A stretch of DNA of 6,600 bases from an uncultured Bacteroidota bacterium (GTDB lineage: Bacteria > Bacteroidota > Bacteroidia > Chitinophagales > Chitinophagaceae). A program made the position numbers and the translations under genes. This document shows positions 6,519 through 6,600 of this stretch, in pieces (within the stretch, counting starts at the first letter, position 1; each line of letters begins with the position of its first letter). The stretch spans positions 1 through 6,600 of the forward strand of contig CAIRSV010000009.1 in assembly GCA_903881265.1 (NCBI GenBank), read 5' to 3'. Under the pieces are notes generated by a model. That model saw only the letters and a list, made by a program, of their open reading frames with translations, searched no databases and was not told the origin of the DNA.

Positions 6519-6537
6519 CGAGGGTTTGCAACCCGTG
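6519..6537. repeat. Inverted repeat GGGTT-TGC-AACCC
   Basis: GGGTT (6522-6526) and AACCC (6530-6534) pair around TGC. The flanking C6519-G6537 and G6520-T6536 can extend the stem past one A-G mismatch. Short GC-rich hairpins of this look are often dispersed repeats in Bacteroidota, but copy number cannot be seen from one window. Confidence 0.45.
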
Positions 6538-6600
6538 ACAATAATCTATTCCATCATTATTTTAAAAATGCTGTTCGATATGTTCACTAAGCGGCAAACA

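Larger units (their letters stand above)
6242..6600. other. Repeat-rich region without a supported gene
   Basis: No plus-strand gene is supported in these 359 bp. They hold four groups of small repeats, listed separately. At the right edge the minus strand is open from the border in two frames: 12 codons ending at TAA (6562-6564), peptide CLPLSEHIEQHF, or 17 codons ending at TAG (6546-6548). Either could be the last codons of a leftward gene outside the window, but both are too short to judge. Confidence 0.6.

Noticed and set aside
6181..6538. Resemblance of the 6522-6539 hairpin (GGGTT..ACCC..AC) to the tRNA-His T-arm, suggesting an attachment-site duplication
   Set aside because: Only about 13 of 18 positions match, mostly the GGGTT/CCC core shared by many hairpins, and no integrase is present.

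Overview
The window looks like chromosomal DNA of a Bacteroidota member, most likely the Chitinophagales/Sphingobacteriales side. Four things point there: a secreted protein with a C-terminal type IX secretion (T9SS) sorting domain; a Rho factor with a very long Lys/Ala/Pro-rich N-terminal insertion; promoter-like sites of the Bacteroidota type (TAnnTTTG with an upstream TTTG); and starts without clear Shine-Dalgarno sequences. Base composition is moderately AT-rich.

Layout, left to right: (1) the 3' part of a large secreted, multi-domain T9SS cargo gene (2-1651, +), closed by an intrinsic terminator; (2) a short non-coding stretch with a hairpin and an 8-bp direct repeat, then a YdjM/DUF457-type membrane protein ('metal-dependent hydrolase' family) that I start at TTG 1898; (3) rho (2927-4864, -), convergent with the previous gene and only 6 bp from it; (4) a 389-bp intergenic region holding the rho leader and promoter candidates; (5) a SpoU/TrmH-type tRNA 2'-O-methyltransferase (5254-5868, +); (6) a self-contained tRNA-His(GTG) unit with promoter, encoded CCA and terminator with a GNRA loop; (7) about 360 bp without a supported gene but rich in small inverted and direct repeats, including a pair of REP-like hairpins with a compensatory base change.

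The genes do not form one pathway or operon. rho and trmH diverge, the YdjM-like gene and rho converge, and the tRNA stands alone. The common theme of rho, trmH and tRNA-His is housekeeping RNA metabolism. The left end is an exported cell-surface or extracellular protein. I see no defence system, CRISPR array, complete mobile element or obvious new multi-gene system. The least explained DNA is the repeat-rich right end (6290-6540), followed by the rho leader.
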